Shown one piece after another: positions 12,201-27,200 of a stretch of 64,000 nt of DNA. Numbering within the stretch: position 1 is the stretch's first letter; each line of letters begins with the position of its first letter. This stretch comes from Phoronis australis (taxonomy: Eukaryota; Phoronida; Phoronidae). A model generated the notes under the pieces. It saw only the letters and a list, made by a program, of their open reading frames with translations. It ran no database searches and was not told where the DNA came from. The stretch spans positions 26,051 to 90,050 of the forward strand of contig NMRA01000128.1 in the NCBI GenBank assembly GCA_002633005.1. The letters run 5' to 3'. The position numbers and the translations under genes were made by a program.

Positions 12201-15200
12201 TGACATCTATAAGCATCAACTAAAGTTTCAAAATGTTGTTAGAGAAAGCAAAATATGCCAAAAAGGCCAAAACTTCAAAAAGGCAAAATTGCCATTGTAA
12301 ACTGTTATGCCAAGTCCGAGCTCCAGGTATTCACACTAGTAATGACTAGAGAGCAAACAGGTGTATCATCACATATAAACACTACAGAGGAAAGGAGCGC
12401 ATTGCGCCATGCTTTCAGTTTCTGGTTTGACCCTTATGTCAGAAATCTGGTGACTAACGAAATGATTTTTTGTACCACATATAAGCATCAATTCAGTGAA
12501 CACAACCAAGAATATATCCAGCTTCATTCAAAGGATTTTCCATTTAGGGTTTTGAATCTCCAAATTAAACAATTTTCTACATAAATTTCACATATGTTTC
12601 TAAGACTATTGAATATCATCAAATTCTAACGAACAACCCAACAAAATGCAATCCAATGGCTACGTTTCAAAGATGATGCCGCATGTGCCATATTGCTGCC
12701 GAGAGCTTGAGGAGTCTTCAGAGATGAGATGTAACTAGGGATGCGTTTTCCTCTAAGCAAGTCCACAAACACATACGGTCCTGATACAGACGTTAGCAAT
12801 GTCACTAAACATACACTCTTTATATACCTTTTATCTAGTTCTCAAGGTCAGCAGAAAACAATGACCCTCACGTAACTTCAGCCATGTCAGAAAGTCGTGA
12901 CAGAATGGTTAGACTAATTGTTGACTCTGGCTGGTAATGACATAAATCAAGACTTAGACTGAGGTAAAGTTTCTCCCTAAACAATGGCTTGCTATTCATA
13001 GTGAGATAATGCAGAACTAATTACTAAACACCTGCTAAAACTGTATGCCAATGAGTAATTTCACAAACATTTATGTTTAGGAAGAAACTTTTGAATGTCA
13101 TGCCACGACAGCAGGGGAGCGTAAATGCAGAACACCAAAAGAGACATGGAGATGACCTCCTAAGCGTGAAATGCATCATCACGGCCTCACCTGAAATTGC
13201 GCAAACCATTAAGCACAAGACTGACGGCAGAGGCGTCCTCTTGTGGGGCCTCAGGCACCACAAAAGGACTATGATAAACTTTCTCCAACTTGGGACACAG
13301 AAACTCCTTCAAACATTGAATTTCTTCATTCTGGAATTTGGGACGAGGATAATTTTGGCGTTCACCATACTTCTCAAATTTAGGGCGAATCTACATATTA
13401 GAGGGCAATTCTTCTCAATACCAGTAATTCTTGAAATTGCAGGGACTGCCAATAGACCCTATTCACGCCGACAGGAGGCGCATTCCAAAACGAGGCTCGC
13501 TACGATAGCTCTGTTAGGTTATCGGCATAGTTCAGTGTTTCAGACCGTATTGTTCCGCGAACGGCTAGAAAAAATACGGACACGCAACTGTCTGCTTCAT
13601 AATCTCTAAAGACGTTGAGATTCAGAAGCATTGGGTCGTTGCCGCGACGAAGCAAAATATGTCCGTGTAAAATTTATAAATGTTTTCGAAAAGTTAGATC
13701 ATATTTTGTCGCATGTCGCCAGTTGTTAAGCATCATAGTAACGAATGGAGAATGGGCCAGCCAGGCTGTGTTTTCATGACTACAGATTTAGGGGGGGGCA
13801 TGGTCCCCCCCTAAAATTGTATCAGATCCCATTTTTGAGTTCAGGTGCGAATTGCTGACTAGCACACGTGCGCAACGGGGGGTGAATAAACAACGCATAG
13901 GCGCTGAATGAACCCCGTTTACCGTTTTTTTTAGTCAACAGGTCCGCAAACCCAAGAATTCAAGACNNNNNNNNNNNNNNNNNNNNNNNNNNNNNNNNNN
14001 NNNNNNNNNNNNNNNNNNNNNNNNNNNNNNNNNNNNNNNNNNNNNNNNNNNNNNNNNNNNNNNNNNNNNNNNNNNNNNNNNNNNNNNNNNNNNNNNNNNN
14101 NNNNNNNNNNNNNNNNNNNNNNNNNNNNNNNNNNNNNNNNNNNNNNNNNNNNNNNNNNNNNNNNNNNNNNNNNNNNNNNNNNNNNNNNNNNNNNNNNNNN
14201 NNNNNNNNNNNNNNNNNNNNNNNNNNNNNNNNNNNNNNNNNNNNNNNNNNNNNNNNNNNNNNNNNNNNNNNNNNNNNNNNNNNNNNNNNNNNNNNNNNNN
14301 NNNNNNNNNNNNNNNNNNNNNNNNNNNNNNNNNNNNNNNNNNNNNNNNNNNNNNNNNNNNNNNNNNNNNNNNNNNNNNNNNNNNNNNNNNNNNNNNNNNN
14401 NNNNNNNNNNNNNNNNNNNNNNNNNNNNNNNNNNNNNNNNNNNNNNNNNNNNNNNNNNNNNNNNNNNNNNNNNNNNNNNNNNNNNNNNNNNNNNNNNNNN
14501 NNNNNNNNNNNNNNNNNNNNNNNNNNNNNNNNNNNNNNNNNNNNNNNNNNNNNNNNNNNNNNNNNNNNNNNNNNNNNNNNNNNNNNNNNNNNNNNNNNNN
14601 NNNNNNNNTAAACCCTTTCGTCAGACAACTCTTTGGCGCCTTAACTTGTTCTCTAATGTAATTTTCTACGTCTCTGTGGTTAATTGTCGACACATCATTA
14701 AAATTTAATATCCAGGTTGGACTCGAAAGACCGGCTATTTAACTCACGCAATGTCTGCTTTCGATTTGTTTATCGCAGTGAGCCTCGCTTTGGATATTAA
14801 TGGCCGCCGCGTGAATAGGGTCTATGTTACCTATTTCTAGAATTTGGGACAAGGTTGGTTTTGGCGTTCACCATATTTCTCAAATTTGGGGCGAATCTAC
14901 GTAGTGGGTCTGTCTTACCGGTGATTCATGAAATTGTGGGTACTGCCAATGTTGCCTATTTCTAGAATTTGGGACAAGCTCTGACCTTGAACAAAATAAT
15001 TAACTTTTCACTGTCCCAACTTATTGGAGAATTTTTACCCTAAATAAGTCATGGCAACTTAGAGTGGTTTGGTTGACATGACAGAGGGGCAGACGTCACA
15101 ATAAAATACCTCGAATCAATCTGAAAACAGGATAGCGTCATCTCACTAATAGATGCCTATCTGCCAAATTCCATGAAAATGCGTTGAGGACCTTTGAAGA

Positions 15201-18200
15201 TACAGACTGAGGTAAACACAAAAAACTAAAATTGCCACTAGCGGGCACACCAGTAGTTCGATGTGTCTGAACGTTGCCATCATCTGTAGTCAACTTCACA
15301 TCAATACACTTGCAAGATATAATAAAGATCCTGCAGAGCATTTAGGAGATACAGCCATACGCACAAAAACAAAAAAACTGCTACTAGGAGACACCACAGT
15401 AATCGGATGTCGGAAAATCATTGTAGGCCGCCCTCTTCAAAGTAAGAACAATATACACTAATTTTCACAATGATCCTAAAGTGGTATGGTTCACAGAGGG
15501 GCGGATGCCAAAAAACAGACTCGAAAACAGTAAAAATGGCCACTAGGTGGTGCAAAGTACATCGATTTCATCTGAAAACTGGAGGATAGTGTCATCTAAT
15601 TTTTGCCAGACTGCCAAATTTTATGATAATCTGTTGAGGACATCCGTAGATACAGAGGTAAACGTAAAAAAACTAAAATTGTCACTAGGGGGCACACCAG
15701 TAGTCAGAGGTTCGAAATTTGTCGTCATCCGTCGTCAGCTTCATAGGAACACATCCGCTGAATCTCATCAAGATCTTGTGAGGGGTTCAGGAGATGCAGC
15801 TGCAGACGCCCAGACAGAGATGACGGCAATAAAGATGGCCTGAATGAAGGACTGCTCAAAGAAAAAGTTTGATTACGGAAGTATTTGTATGAGATGGAAG
15901 GTATTAAAGACATCGACTGCCTCCTTAGGTGTCCCGTCGTGTGCAAAAGGTAACTTTGATGTTTTAATCAGTGTGAGGCATAATTCGCCAAACAGCTTCC
16001 GGAGTATGAAGGTCCTATTAGAGCTTCACTGTCTCTACTAGGGGCCAGATAGAGACAGTGGCCACTGTCCATGCAGAGTGATGCCTGAGGAGACCTGCTC
16101 CACATACAAATATACATGTGGCAATTACTGGTGCGTAATTAACATCGAGAGGAGATGTGACAATAGTACGGCGAATAACATTAATGTATAAAAGATTGGT
16201 GAGTGAAGGGAGCTAAGCTACAAAAATTGCTGGAGCTCATCAAATAAATGAGTCGGGTCGTCATCGAAGTTTTAATTTTGCATAAAATTATTCAAACAAT
16301 CTATGATTTCTGAAGGCAGAGAGAAGGGTGCCTTGTATTAGTTTTCAATTCCACGTCATGAATAAAGTGACATTTTTTCAAAGTTGCATGGTTTGGCAGA
16401 AGATATTTTCAGGACATTGTAAAAATAAAATGACTAGAAGTGTGAGTAGATGAATCTTCTACACTTGCACACAAAGTTGTAAAAATAGAAGTGACCAGTA
16501 AAATAGAATAACTTCGTAATTAATATCAACTTTCCAGCACCTCCCAAGAAAGTCTATTCTGGTTGTCAACAGAATAATTCATGAAGATTAACCTGTTTAA
16601 AGAAAGCTTCACTGTAAGAACATTGTCATCACAAATAAAAATTTTTATTATGCCTGCACTAGTACACTTCACGTATAGAGTTGTTTAATTTTCCAGTTAG
16701 TCTAAACATCTTTTCATATAGTCCCAATTACACTGCTGACAAATTGGAACGAGATGATTGGGCGCAAGTGTGTGCGTAAACAACGGTCACAACAGCGGCA
16801 ACATTTGTCACCTGTTTGTGAGGTAGAGCACTACGAAAGTTCATGGGCGGCGCACCCGCTACCGTGCTGAGGGGCTATAGCCCCCCACTTATTTCAGTGC
16901 TGCGCCTCCCATGAAGTTGCACCCAATCATACATCTAAATGCGAAATTGAGGCAAGGCCGATGGGATCGTACATTCTTGCTCAATTTCTACATTTCGCAA
17001 TCATAAAGTGTACGAATTCTTTTACTACAGAACAAACATTAAAATTACACGGAAAATTGTTAGAATATTACATACTGAGTAAACAGCCCTGAGTTCAATT
17101 CAAATGCTTGCTTATGTACAGTATTGATGAAAGCCTTAAACAGGTGATCAAAAAAATGACTCGATGTCTTGAATTATGCTCACTGGGCGGAATTAGAAGC
17201 AGCACAACAGCAACAACAAGAATAATGAACTCTCTGTCACTCCACAATTAGCAACTTTACTATTTACTTTTTAGCTGCATTCTGAGTGACATACAGAGAA
17301 TTATTCCAAGCACTCCATAAATGTCCTGAATTACAAACAACCTCCTCTATTATTAGTTAATGACTACAAAGACAATATTTCAACTACCATTTTCGCCGTA
17401 ATAACTGCCCTAGTGAGGGCACTTAAAAAAGTTCGTTTCAGGGGTTGGTTTACCCAAGGCCGTTGAAACCCGGTCTCCAAAACGGGTGAAATCGGAAGCT
17501 AAGATTCACCATATGTACGCTCTGTGACGTATCTGTAATCTATGAAAGACTTTCTACAAAACTGTGGTGCATTGCTATCAAACTTTGCTGCTAAATTACG
17601 ATCATTTTACAAAAAATTGTGCTGAAATCGCAGGGCGAAAACTCGCTGACTACCTGCCTCGCAATCGTCAATATGGTGACTTGAATGCTTGCATAAAAAT
17701 ACAGTTTCGACTCAAGCAAATTACCTGAAATCCTCCATAAGTTTTCCAAGTAGTGTCCCTAAGATTTTTAAGTTCTCGTGGAGTCGGGATCACGGCAGGT
17801 TTAAGTACAAATCTGTGCTATTACATCGTGCCATCTACATGTATGATGGGCAACATGAGGAAAATGTCTGGATGAACACACATGTTGTTGTCACGTGATG
17901 TTTGTTTTGAAGTTGTCTGCGTTTGGGAGTAAGCGTGCACGTGCGTGTCACCAGAGTTCATTTGCCAGAGCAGATACCGTCTTTTGGCCAGAGCCACGCA
18001 ATCTAACAAGCTAGATATGCATTGTATCTGAACAAATTTGCACAAGCAGTAGGCCAAAACCAGAGCGTCTTTCATTCAGAACTTGTCGGTTTCATGTGCT
18101 AAAACTGTTCGACATTTGTCTCGGTAAGGCCATATTAGTCGCCGTGTGGCTAGATGCGGCGTACGTGACTATCTGACGATTATTTTTTGCTGTAAGGGTG

Positions 18201-21200
18201 TGTAAGCATTCACTGTCAGTGGCCATTTTAATGGATATTTGGCTTAAAAACACCAATTATGGTTAATCGGCAATTCACCTTAAAAATAACGCAAACATTT
18301 TTTTATAGTATTAGAAAATGTCGGAAATTAGTGCCAATATTCATTTCTTGTCGATGCTGTGCTACCCGTTTCATGAATGGATAGTTCCCGACTAATGTCT
18401 TTGATGACAGGTTCATGTATGTAGCGCGCGCTTCCTGGCCACGTGCTTTTAATACTGGCCAAGCTTTTTACTAGTCTACCAATTCGCGGTTTTCACGTGT
18501 AGCCCTACAAAGAAATTTGGATTCCTGTTGAAAGCGGGAAATGTCTACAAATCAATCCCGCAGACAAGTACGCTACTTCTGTTCTGAAAGGCCAGACCAT
18601 TGGTCCTCGCAATATCAGCAGAACTTTTGTGTTCGTTTTGAGGCATGGCAGAAGTTTGAAGTGTATAGTCATGGCTAAATACCGACATAGCAGCGAGGCT
18701 CGTGGTCTACAAATTCTGCGCACAATGATTTTTTTCAGGACTGTTGGATATTATTGATAAATTAAAGACGTTACTGCAGAATTTTAGGACCGTAGGTAAG
18801 GCATTTTTCACACGTACACATTCATGGGCTGGGCGCTTATTTTAGCAAAGTCTGAAAACACGAGGGGGGGGCACTTATTATATAAGTGGCATGGGCGGTT
18901 ATTACGGTAAATGGGTTTTGCAATCTGTCTATATAATACGAATGTTTTGACATGTTTTCAAATCTTTGTGTGATAGTTTTCTGTGATGTTGTGATAATTA
19001 ATTTATTATTATGTACTAAGCAAATGAGTATTCTTATATTTCTGTAAAGTTGTGTAATGAGTTTAAAATGTTTTATTCTTCTGCTTTACATGGTTGCATG
19101 TACATTGTTGTAATCAAGTGCATGTGTTCACCATGTGTGAAGAAACAGCGTTACCCAGATGTAATAATGCCGTCTGGCAATTACTGTTAAACAAGTGTGT
19201 TAACGAACTTGAGCAATTCTTCTTTTGAGATAAATAATAAAAATTCATTATAATGTGCAACGATTATTGCACTTTTACTATTCCTGGACATTTTCACGTA
19301 AATACAGCAGAGTTTACAAATGTTAGCCACCGGTCATAGACCGGTCAGAAAAATAACCAACTAGTCTGCTAATTTTAAGCATTTTAGCAGACAACACTGC
19401 CCACTGCAGTACTGACTTCAATTCTGACTGTTAATTACTTCCAACTCTTGCCTGCTGACAAATAAATAGGCTTGTGTGACACAAATATTTTTTGTGTTGA
19501 AAAATTCAGCTGAAATAAATGTTTGTGCATGAATAAAGTCAAAATGATGATAAAAAAGAGAGGAAAAAAAGAGGAAACTGGAAACTAAATATTGAGGAAA
19601 TAGAAACTAAAAAATAGGAAATCCTCTTCAAAGAGGAAAATTCCAAGACCTGGTGGATATAGTTTGATAAATAAAACATTGACACACATTTAAAGTACTA
19701 TAGTTGACCTCCTCAAAACTTGTATCTTTCCTTCAGTACTTCCCAAAACAGAAATTCATTTTCAAAATCTAAAAGATCCTCATAGAAACAACTCAAAAAT
19801 ACAAGTTTTCCATTAATTAATATGTCTTTGTTGTTCCAAATCACCTGGTTTACAACTGATAGGTCTTCATTTAAATATTCAGAGATTTCTTCCAATGCCA
19901 TTAGGATATCATGGTAGAAGGTATTGTGATTTTCTAAAGATAACAATTTATATTTATAGTTCGATTTGAAGATTAAGTTTTTAACAAGAGCAACATGGAG
20001 CGTTGAAATGTGCCCATGAATGCACCGGTATGCTTCTAGGGGTGATTATTTTATTTTGTATAAAAAAATGACCAGATCCGTTCGAAAGTCGTCGTCGTCC
20101 GTTGTCAACTTGATATAAATAAACTTGCTAAATTTGCTAAAAATCTTGCAAAGTGTTTAGAAGATACAGTTATGGGCGCAAAAAAAGCCACTTAGGAGGC
20201 GGCACAGTGGTTGAAGTCATCAGAAAATCATTACCAGCTGTTCTCTTCATAGTAAGAACATACACGCTTATTTTCACAATCATCCTCATGGTGGATTGGT
20301 TGATTGCTGGGCGGACGCCAAAAAACAGATTAACTATTTGTCAAAATAGACTAGGTAAGTCTTAAGGTAATGTGGGTACGTTTATTCAATAAGCCAGAGA
20401 TAAAATAATGAATCTTTTAAGTGTATAGTAATTCCTTAAAAAAAATTGATTTGTAATCACTGAAAGCAGATTCGGCATTCAAGGGTGAAGATCATGAGCA
20501 CCGAAATCGGAAGAAATATCCATAATGGAACCAAAGACTCGACGTTAGTGATGAAAAGGGTTATTAAAGACTTACCCGCAAATGCATCAGGGACATAATC
20601 CTTGACATCAATGTAGACAAACAGTGTGGGTAGAGTGAGAGGTTGATTGCAGACGTTACGTAAGGAAATATGGCGGTAACCTGAATAGAGAAACAGACTT
20701 AGTAAATGCTAAATTACAATTTGGAAAATTTACATTGTAAAACCTCATAAATTATCATACCATGTAAAGGAGGACTGAAATTTGAGTTTGTTTTTGTTAT
20801 AAGAGATTTCCAAACTAATTCTTCACCATATTTAGGTTTTGATCAATTCATACCTGATCATTCTTTGCCTCTCAAAAGCATCATCTAGTTTTGGTGAGAG
20901 AAAAGAACTTAACTGTATTATCTACCATATATACATGGTTGTTTATTTGTATCATAAAAATGGCCACAAGATAGCCCAAAATACGTCGAATCGATCCAAA
21001 AATGGGAATATGCCATCATTTCCTTAACAGAAAGTTATTTAAAAATCTGTCAAGGAACTACAGAAAAAGGAAAATGTAAAAAAATGAAATTGCCACTAAT
21101 GGGCACAGCATTGGTCAGATCCGTCCAAAAGTCTAACGTAAGTTCCTAATTTCATATAAATACACTTACTAAATATAACAAAACAAAACAAAACTGCCAC

Positions 21201-24200
21201 TAGGAGGCACCACAGTAGTTGAAGTCATCACCGTCAACCGTTCTCTTCACGCCGAGAACATATGCTTTAATTTTCAAAATTATCCTTAAAGTGGTTTGGT
21301 TGATAGAGGGGCGGACACTAAAAGACAGACTCCAAAACAGCAAAAATGCTCACCATGTGGTGCAAAATACCTCAAATCCATTTGAAAACAGGAGGATAGT
21401 GTCATCTCACCAATAGATTTCTATATTCCAAATTTTATGAAAATACGTTGAGGACCTTTGAAGATACAGAGGTAAACATAAAAAATTAAAATTGCCACTA
21501 GGGGGCACACCAGAAGTCACATCCGTCCAAAAGTTGTTGTTTGTTGTCAACTTCATATAAATACACTTGCTAAATTTAGTGATGATCCTGCAAAGTGTTT
21601 AGGAGATACAGACATGGGGTGCCACTAGGAGACGCCACAGTAGTCGAAGTCAGCAAAAAAGCATCGTCAGCCACACTCTTCACAGTAAAAACATACATGC
21701 CAATTACAACAATCATCCTTAGAGCGGTTTGGTTGATAGCAGGGCGGACGCCACAAAACAGACCCGAAAACAGTAAAAATGACCACTGTGTGGCGCAAAA
21801 TACCTCAATACAACAGAAAACGTGAGGATAGCGTCATCTATAGATATGCTGAATTTTATGAAAATCCGTTGAAGACCTCCGAAGATTTAGAGGTAAACGT
21901 AATAAAATTGCCACTAGGGCACAGTGGTAGTCGGTGAGGTCTGAAATTTGTTGTCATCTGTTGTCAGCTGCATAGGAACACATCTGCCAAATCTCATCAA
22001 GATCCTGTGAGGGGTTTAAGAGACACAGCTGCAGAAGCCAGATGCCCGGGCACACTGGTAGTCAGATCCATCCGAAAGTTCGCTCATAGCATCCCAACCA
22101 TGTGCAAAATTTCTTGAACACACGTCAAAGGGTTTTGGAGATAGAGCATACAGTACATGGGTCTGAATACATGCACATACCGTGTCTGCACAGTATGTAG
22201 GTCTTAATACGCACTTATGGAACATGTAATAGAGGAACAAACAGCACAAATTCTACAGTTCACTCTGTAATTCCTACCTGGTCGCAACCTATCTATAGGT
22301 AGTATACGATGTCCAATGAAACGACCTGTATCATCTGATGCCACCACACGCAGCTGGGCAAGATTGGGTAAGACAACCTGCAGACATCAATAAGACAATG
22401 AGTTTTCACCTTTTTGTCATGAAATGTTTTGCAATTACAGGATGTTCAACTTTTTTTCATGACAGTTTAGAAAGACATGTTGACTCACTTAAGAAAGAAA
22501 ATATAAACAATTTAACAATTCAGAAAAAAACAACAATAGACACAAATACATCAATAATACAAGAATACTTAAAAACAGCAAAACTGATTGAATTGGGCTT
22601 ATATGACACTACTGCTTGAAATATGACACTACTGCTTGAAATATGACACTACTGCTTGAAATATGACACTACTGCTTGAAATATTTCTCGTTATATATAA
22701 TTCTGTAAATACAGGTGATTAAACTTAATGAATGTTCTCAGATGACCAGCATGAAATAATCAAAGGCACACTAAATCACCTTCTTGAAGACGAAAGGTTC
22801 CTCATTATAAATGGGGTTTAGCCCATTTGCAGGAATCACTTTGGTGCGAAACTTTTTCCGGACAGTATCGGCTGGTAAACCGTACATCTCCACTTCAACA
22901 AAGGTGCCAACTTTCTTATCAGTTAAGAACTGACCAGAGATTATCTAGAAAACAAAACCAAATGAAGGCATAGTTGTAGGACCCAGTGCCCAGTTGCATG
23001 AAACAGTCCCAATTAGGGTCTCAACTAAGTTCCCCAAATCAACAGCAAATTTGTGTACTCACAGTCCCAATTAGGGTCTCAACTAAGTTCCCCAAATCTA
23101 CAGCAAATTTGTGTACTCACAGTCCCAATTAGGGTCTCAACTAAGTTCCCCAAATCTACAGCAAATTTGTGTACTCACAGATGTAATCTTGTTCTATCAT
23201 TTCACCTGTATTATGAGCCCACCTCTTTGACTAACGACATTTCCTAATAATATAACAAAAAATTGAGTCCTGATTTCAGTGAAAATGAACAAGGACTTAG
23301 TCCTTAAATTGGGGGTGTTGCATAAAAAAATCATTACTTACTTTCGATAGTATTGAGAATTCAACATAGAATTCACTCTCCCTTTGCATCAAAGTAAAAA
23401 ATTGAAACTAAAACAGTATAAAAAGGACAATCAGTGGTTCATGTGTATTCCTACATAATAGATTTAGGGAACTTAGTTGAGTCCGTATTTGGGACTGTTT
23501 CATGCAACCAAGCACAGCTGCCTTAAATAGTGTGGATAAAACACAGTTTAGACTTAAATGTATCAATAGGTCAAGGCATTTATTTACTATCACTTTTAAC
23601 GCAATCTAATTAGCTGCACAAATTCCCTGTGAGAGAGGAACATCACTCGATTTCACAGTTTTTCCCATCCCCATCCCACTTGTTCATCCCCCTTTTATAC
23701 AATAATATTCCTTCACGCCCACGTTCACATATCCCTAGTTAAGCCTCTTTGTATTACAGGTTGTCAGTATTCATATTGTTTTAAAGTTACCCTATTCAAG
23801 CATGTTCCATTAATTTGCTACATTTCTTAAAGTTACATGGGAGTTATTCAACAAGTTTGTGTATCTAGAAAAATGTCTACAAAACTATAGATTATAACCT
23901 GACTGTACAATTTACTTATAACCTGACTGTACAATTTTGATATTTTACTATATCCCAATCTGCTGTTTATTGGGTCACGTGGCGATGTCTTTTCAGTTAA
24001 ATTTAGCGAAAAAGAAAGGTACATTCTCAACATAACAATAACATAACCAAATTTTTCTTAAATTTTCAAGGTGAAATCTCAAAAATGTTATTGCAGTTTT
24101 TTGAATTATCACTTTGTTTTATGTAGATTTCTCAAACTCTGATAAAATCTCTCAATGAGGTTGGATCTGATTTATGCAAGTTTTCCAATATTAATTTTTC

Positions 24201-27200
24201 TTTTCTTGGTACTGATTAAAACAGACATAACAGCTGCTGTGTTACACCAATACACTACTACCAACTAGGAAACATTCCATAACAGAAACAAAACCTGTTC
24301 AACATCTGACAGTCTTGAAATATTTGCTCTATTATATGTGTTTTCACAAAACATACCTCTCCTTGAGGTTGTCACCAACTGAGCATAGCCCCAAAGCAGG
24401 GTATCTATGGGAATTATAATCCTACACAGAACTGTCTTGGTGTCTTAGCAAAATGCAATAGATCCAAAATGTACTTGGGCACATCTTGTCATTACAACAC
24501 AGTTACTCTTTGACTAGGTCAGTGTACTGAGATTAAGTTTAGTCAAGCAATACACCTATCCTTGGTTAGTATATCCACTGATTAAAAATACCTTGACAGA
24601 GACAGAACCAGCAACAATGCCATCTACTGTGGATTCTGCAAACGGGTCAAAATGGCGATCATTCCTGCGCATGAACTCAGGTTTGAGAATGAAGCCACTA
24701 CAGCCATTATACTCAAATGTTCCGAGGTTCAACTGCATAGCCAGATCTGAAAAAAGAGAGAATCACCAGTGTCACAACACCTGAGAACTGACTGACAGTT
24801 AAATAGACCTGCTCGTTAGCAGAATCGCCAGTTTTATGGCACCAACTGAAGCTGAGAAGAAGTCTCACCGAGAACTTCTCAATAATATTTTCTAAAACAT
24901 TTAGTTCAGGGTAGTTTGCAAATTGCTGGGTTACTAACCAAAAAGCAAAGCATTATGGGTCAAATTAGAATGTACATAATAAGTCTATTGCCTATAAAGA
25001 ATATTTTGAATGTTTTACCTAATTGCAATAAAAATGAAAACAATTCCTCAAACCACAAGTGTGACACAATGAGCAAGTTTCAAAAATGCCAGAGAGTCCA
25101 AAAAAGCTACATATTTTTCACTTTTTTATTTTTATAACACTGCACTCAATGGCTGGGATAGTCATCAATTTTCAGATTTTCAGTTCCATCCCCGGTTCAT
25201 AACATCCTGTCACTTGATTTGAGCAATGATGCCAGTGTTTGGATCGAATGGCTTGCTCAAAGCAACACACTTCTATAGGCCTGAAGAATTGTATTTATAT
25301 TAATTTCAGTTGAGAAATCAACTGGAAAAGTTCAAAATACCTTTTAAAGTAAGAAACATATACCAAATTTGCAAAAATGCCTTTAACATAGAAAGATCTT
25401 AAGATCAACGTCAGATTACCCGTAATTAGCAAATTTTATGCACCCCTGGTGCCAGTATAATCATGAGAAAATTAAGTGTCAACAGTCATTGTATGAAAAG
25501 ATTTTGTGCATGGTGTCCAGGTTAAAGAATGATATGTTATCAAATAAATGCCAATTGAATTATGAGAAAGAAATGGTTGAGAACTTAGGGAGTCATTTCA
25601 CTAGAAACTCGTAACAGTATGACCTTTTTTACCTCACCTTATTATTTCAAACATAGTCAGTGCCTTTATTAAAGACAAAATTTGTATTTTTTCCCCAACT
25701 TTATGTCTGTTTATCTTCTGTTTTAAATTATAAATCCCAAATTAAAACAGTAACTGAATAGTATCCACAAGTGTTACTCAGACTTGTACTACCACAAAAA
25801 ATTACGACTTCTTCAGTGAAGCAGGCACTAGCACCATGTGATATGCTAACATGACTCAGTGAATCAGGCGCTAGCTTCATGTGATATGCTAACATGACTC
25901 AGTGAAGCAGGCACTAGCTTCACGTGATATGCTAACATGACGCAGTCGATCAGGCTCTAGCTTCACGTGATATGCTAACATGACTCAGTGAATCAGGCAC
26001 TAGCTTCACGTGATATGCTAACATGACTTGGTAAAGCAGGCACTAGCTTCACGTCATATGCTAAACATGACTCAATTTTTCAAAATGAATTAGAAGTGCA
26101 CATATTATTCTAATTAATGTTTAATCAGCCAAGCCACTTACCAAGAGTCTGAAAGTTAAGTGCCACCAATTGGCATCCAGCATTCCAGAAAACTTGTGGC
26201 ATGAAGTTACTAGAGTCCACGCGGGTCCCTTTGGGATAGATCCGGCTCATTTGACGCTTATTGTAACTGAGCAGACGTCAAGGAATTTAAAACACGTGAT
26301 GATATTCTATAGAAAATAACTGTTACCAATATTCAATAGATTGTCAATGAGAGTTAACTTACACTTGATAACTGTGTTCATTTACTAATTACAGAATTTA
26401 TAATACTCTCCTTTGACAAATTCATGAAAATCTAGTCACTTAAAATCTGTAACCTGACAAACTTCTGTCGGTAGCTTACAAAAATGATAGTGTTCAAACT
26501 TCATGTACCATCACTTTCACATATAATGTAACGGGTATTAGAAAATTGTCACCTTTATGCTCTCATATAATTCTTCCCTCTTGACAACTTGTCTTTGATA
26601 GTGTTCCTAGCACACTCACGGGCACCAACTGCTACTGAATACTGATTGGAGCGTCACTATACCCAGGTTCAAAACTTGCCACGAAAAATGGATTGAATTT
26701 GAATACTGTTGCTTAAGCAGTTATCTCATCTACTGATTTCAATTTTAAAAACATTTTAGGTACAAATAAAACATCCTTTATGGGATCCAGGTGGAAAACA
26801 TGAGAGGAATGTAACCATGGTAACAGGATACTTGACAAACTCGACTGGTTGTTCTTTCAGTTTTGACATGGCTTGAGTTTCCACAAATGAGGACATTTCA
26901 TAACTTCTGTCCCTCTCTGAAACAAATTGTAATTCAATTAATAATTTGAAATATAATTTCATTGTATAAAATATAAATAGATGAATAAAGAAATAAATGA
27001 AATGAAACATGTTGTGGAGGTCAATCTATCTACTCAAGCAGTCAATGAACTTCATTCAGTTCATAGCGCAATAAGAAATGATAACTATCTTAAAAACCTC
27101 TGAAAAAACTTCCAGTGTCATATGATGCATTTAAGATTATAGAAAATTCATATAGAGTTCATGGGTATGTCACCTTAGACACAGCTTTGATATGATGTTA

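Larger units (their letters stand above)
13327..14990. repeat. Interspersed 125-bp module (aatttgggaca family)
   Basis: A module marked by ctagaatttgggacaag, ttggcgttcaccata and gcgaatctac appears at 13330-13454, at 14823-14955 and partly at 14950-14990. It also appears at about 37605-37640 in copy A only. The first two copies are halves separated by the DNA element at 13455-14822. Confidence 0.7.

Noticed and set aside
12255-12584. 109-residue plus-strand ORF
   Set aside because: It has a start codon but no recognisable motif, no splice evidence and lies in a long intron; probably chance.
13935-14693. Reverse ORFs of 222-252 residues across the first gap
   Set aside because: Almost all residues are translated n. 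Only the part right of the gap may be real, and it is described under the transposon.
21219-21825. Plus-strand ORFs with similar peptides ([22 protein letters not shown])
   Set aside because: The similarity comes from tandem modules of the Helentron-like family. There is no codon bias, and stops appear in other copies.
26600-26700. Possible tRNA-like B-box (ggttcaaaac) near 26667
   Set aside because: No matching A-box or cloverleaf could be drawn.
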